Source: Acidobacteriaceae bacterium
GTDB lineage: Bacteria; Acidobacteriota; Terriglobia; Terriglobales; Acidobacteriaceae
Length of the DNA: 45,690 nucleotides
Assembly (NCBI GenBank): GCA_003139795.1
Contig: PLGM01000101.1
Location: forward strand, 91,782-137,471
Direction of reading: 5' to 3'
The number at the start of each line of letters is the position of its first letter. Positions within the stretch are counted from its first letter, which is position 1. Of the stretch, positions 44,339-45,690 are shown one piece after another. The notes beneath the pieces were generated by a model. It was not told where the DNA came from, searched no databases, and saw nothing but the letters and a program-made list of their open reading frames with translations. The position numbers were made by a program, and so were the translations under genes.

Positions 44339-44691
44339 CCCTTCATGCCTTATGCGCCGTGATTTCAACGGCTTTCCGATCTTTCGGCGGTGCGCCCTCC
44401 GGCAGACCTCCGCCGGCGACAGCGGTTCTCCAATTGCTGTACTCCGAAACCACGACCGCTGAGTGGCTTTTTCCTTTACCGGGGCCCCCAGCGATAGGTC
44501 GCTGGGGCGGAAGTAAAAACCACCTTGCACAGAGTCGACAGGGGCACGTGAATTGGGGACCCAATCTAGGTCAACCCTGTCAGCCTGTTCCTCCTGGCCC
44601 CCCAGGCGCCACCATCCAGGCCGTTCCCCGCCAAACCCTGCCTGAAAATGCTCTTTTGGCCGTACAATCAAAGGCAGCTCCACGCCCCTGC
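44339..44691. other. Intergenic region between the lacI-family gene and tRNA-Ser
   Basis: About 350 bases with no credible gene. CCCCAGCGA (44486-44494) and TCGCTGGGG (44499-44507) form a perfect 9-bp stem with loop TAGG, a possible stop signal or repeat. Upstream promoter elements for the tRNA could not be fixed. Confidence 0.5.
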
Positions 44692-44781
44692 GGAGGGATG
44701 GGTGAGCGGTTGATACCGGCGGTCTTGAAAACCGTTGTGCCTGAAAGGGTACCGGGGGTTCGAATCCCTCTCCCTCCGCCA
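44692..44781 (+). tRNA. tRNA-Ser (anticodon UGA)
   Basis: 90 bases including an encoded CCA. The acceptor stem pairs GGAGGGA (44692-44698) with TCCCTCC (44771-44777), discriminator G. The anticodon arm is CGGTCTTGAAAACCG with TGA in the loop; a long variable arm follows, as expected for tRNA-Ser, and the T arm is GGGGGTTCGAATCCCTC. It reads UCA and related serine codons. Confidence 0.97.
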
Positions 44782-45048
44782 TTGTCTTCTAAGCCTAATC
44801 GCTACACGGCTTTCCAGAAGCGCAACCCCAGCAAAATCAAGGAGTACCACGCGGATCGGCATGAACGAGCATGAATCCGCCTGAAACCACCATAGCCCAA
44901 AACATACCTGATTGGGTAACGGAAATCGTGAATTTCAAAATCTCTGGGTAACGTGGCAGAAGGTTCCGGAACTAATCGAGATCGAACCGATGACTTCTTC
45001 CATCCCATGGAATAGGTCAAACCGCAAAATACAGACGGCACAGCACTT

Positions 45049-45084
45049 ACGAGTCGGCTGAGTCGGCAAAACCGGCACAATCGG
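45049..45084. repeat. Array of four 9-mers (CNNANTCGG type)
   Basis: ACGAGTCGG, CTGAGTCGG, CAAAACCGG, CACAATCGG follow each other without gaps; all end in CGG with A at the fourth position or nearby. The design is like the 9-mer array at 40915-40986. Confidence 0.65.
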
Positions 45085-45131
45085 CGCTATTTGCGACAAA
45101 AATGCGACAAACTTTTCAGCAGCGGGCCACA

Positions 45132-45155
45132 GGGCTGATCGTGTGGGATCAGCCC
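45132..45155. terminator. Hairpin with pyrimidine-rich tail in the region after tRNA-Ser
   Basis: GGGCTGATC and GATCAGCCC pair over 9 bp around GTGTGG and are followed by CTATTCTCTTT. It could end a transcript on the plus strand. Confidence 0.4.
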
Positions 45156-45690
45156 CTATTCTCTTTGCCGCAGTCAGCACCAATCCCCGGATTTGAACTC
45201 TGAAGCGATCTACTTCCGAGCTGCTTCCGAGCTCTTCAAGCCGATTCGCAAGTTGGCCTCGCCAGGAACTGCAGACTCTGAAGATCGTGACGAGCAAACG
45301 GGGCTGGCCTGTGCCACCCGCGGGAGGCATCCTCCGATTTGGAACTGATTGGCTTGTGACGAGTACCCAGCAGCCGTGATCACGGGTTGGTGACCGCAAC
45401 GGTCGTATACCTTGGGGTTCAGTTTTTTGGGGAGGCGGCGGGAGTCGGTCGGACTCCGGTACCTCAATCCACGTAACTTATTGACTCTGTGAAGTGCAAA
45501 TCTGTCATGATTGTCATCATTTTCAGATCTTGGCACAATCCGGTCACAAAATGGGTTCAACTCGGACCCTGCTCACTTCTCAGCATCTTTCCACACTTCC
45601 CAATCTGGTTTCATCATTCGAGCACTCTGAAGTGCTCTGGGACCCTTTATACATGATTCGCCCCCGATCAGTATCGGCCGGAAGCAAATG

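Larger units (their letters stand above)
44782..45690. other. About 900 bases with no recognisable gene, downstream of tRNA-Ser
   Basis: Lower in GC than the rest, with many stop codons in all frames; the few open frames (for example 44935-45399 and 45210-45560, minus) have no familiar motif. It holds a 9-mer array (45049-45084), a hairpin with GGGCTGATC/GATCAGCCC arms (45132-45155), an 11-bp tandem duplication CTTCCGAGCTG/CTTCCGAGCTC (45213-45234) and a small hairpin at 45620-45637. The position next to a tRNA gene and the changed composition would suit the edge of an inserted element, but no integrase is seen. Confidence 0.45.

Noticed and set aside
44243..44862. Two minus-strand frames across the tRNA reading GEGFEPPVPFQAQRFSRPP and RRERDSNPRYPFRHNGFQDR
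   Set aside because: These are the well-known false proteins produced by translating the antisense of tRNA-Ser genes.
45181..45200. A T-arm-like sequence (GTTCAAATCC on the minus strand)
   Set aside because: The flanking bases do not pair into a T stem and no other tRNA parts are present.
44935..45560. Minus-strand frames in the region behind tRNA-Ser as integrase remnants
   Set aside because: No catalytic Arg-His-x-x-Arg or Tyr signature and no similarity that I can recognise.

Overview
The window looks like a piece of an Acidobacteriota chromosome (class Terriglobia/Acidobacteriia type). This is inferred from high GC content, two very large Oar-like TonB-dependent receptors (N-terminal carboxypeptidase-regulatory-like domain, C-terminal aromatic residue), a mix of carbohydrate and peptide degradation genes, and many short degenerate intergenic repeats. 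No marker such as 16S rRNA is present, so the assignment is an inference.

Layout. 1-6119 (minus strand): mntR, mntH, an Oar-like receptor and the start of a NAD(P)H-hydrate epimerase, all head to tail; this reads as a manganese-responsive uptake locus. 6480-7055: a ParD/ParE-type toxin-antitoxin pair whose toxin frame is broken by one extra base. 7097-8797: a secreted GH32 fructan hydrolase. 8927-12283 (minus): a DinB-fold protein, then a TolC-family/HlyD-family export pair with no inner-membrane transporter beside it. 12572-13739: a small membrane protein and a sigma-region-4-like protein. 14079-16922: polyphosphate kinase (ppk1) and a SixA-type histidine phosphatase. 17540-20454: 1-pyrroline-5-carboxylate dehydrogenase and an MDR-family oxidoreductase. 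20550-21939: a LuxR-type response regulator with a degenerate receiver, then the wreck of a response-regulator/thioredoxin-reductase fusion gene. 22236-25014: a PAS-GGDEF protein overlapping motA, then motB. 25243-28564: ribulokinase and a Tat-exported GH51 arabinofuranosidase, convergent with a second Oar-like receptor (28648-32382). 32700-36159 (minus): ATP-grasp, alpha-E and transglutaminase genes in one operon, divergent from a SagB-like nitroreductase (36517-37167). 37286-43110: glutamine synthetase divergent from two secreted peptidases (S15/CocE-like and S46 DPP7-like). 43251-44321: a LacI-family repressor. 44692-44781: tRNA-Ser(UGA), followed by about 900 bases with no recognisable gene.

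How the parts fit. The locus mixes scavenging (fructan, arabinan, peptides, manganese) with storage/stress functions (polyphosphate, proline catabolism) and motility control. The most notable non-coding signal is a set of tandem arrays of degenerate 7-mers (9548-9596, 17474-17539, 25145-25186) and 9-mers (40915-40986, 45049-45084), which sit tightly against gene starts or stops, plus a 33-bp tandem repeat (17266-17364) and a 126-bp element with perfect 12-bp terminal inverted repeats (19140-19265). The most notable coding observations are the frameshifted parE, the receiver domain lacking its phospho-acceptor aspartate, the GKDEF variant of the GGDEF signature preceded by a four-codon reading frame, and the ATP-grasp/alpha-E/transglutaminase cluster next to nitroreductase and glutamine synthetase genes.
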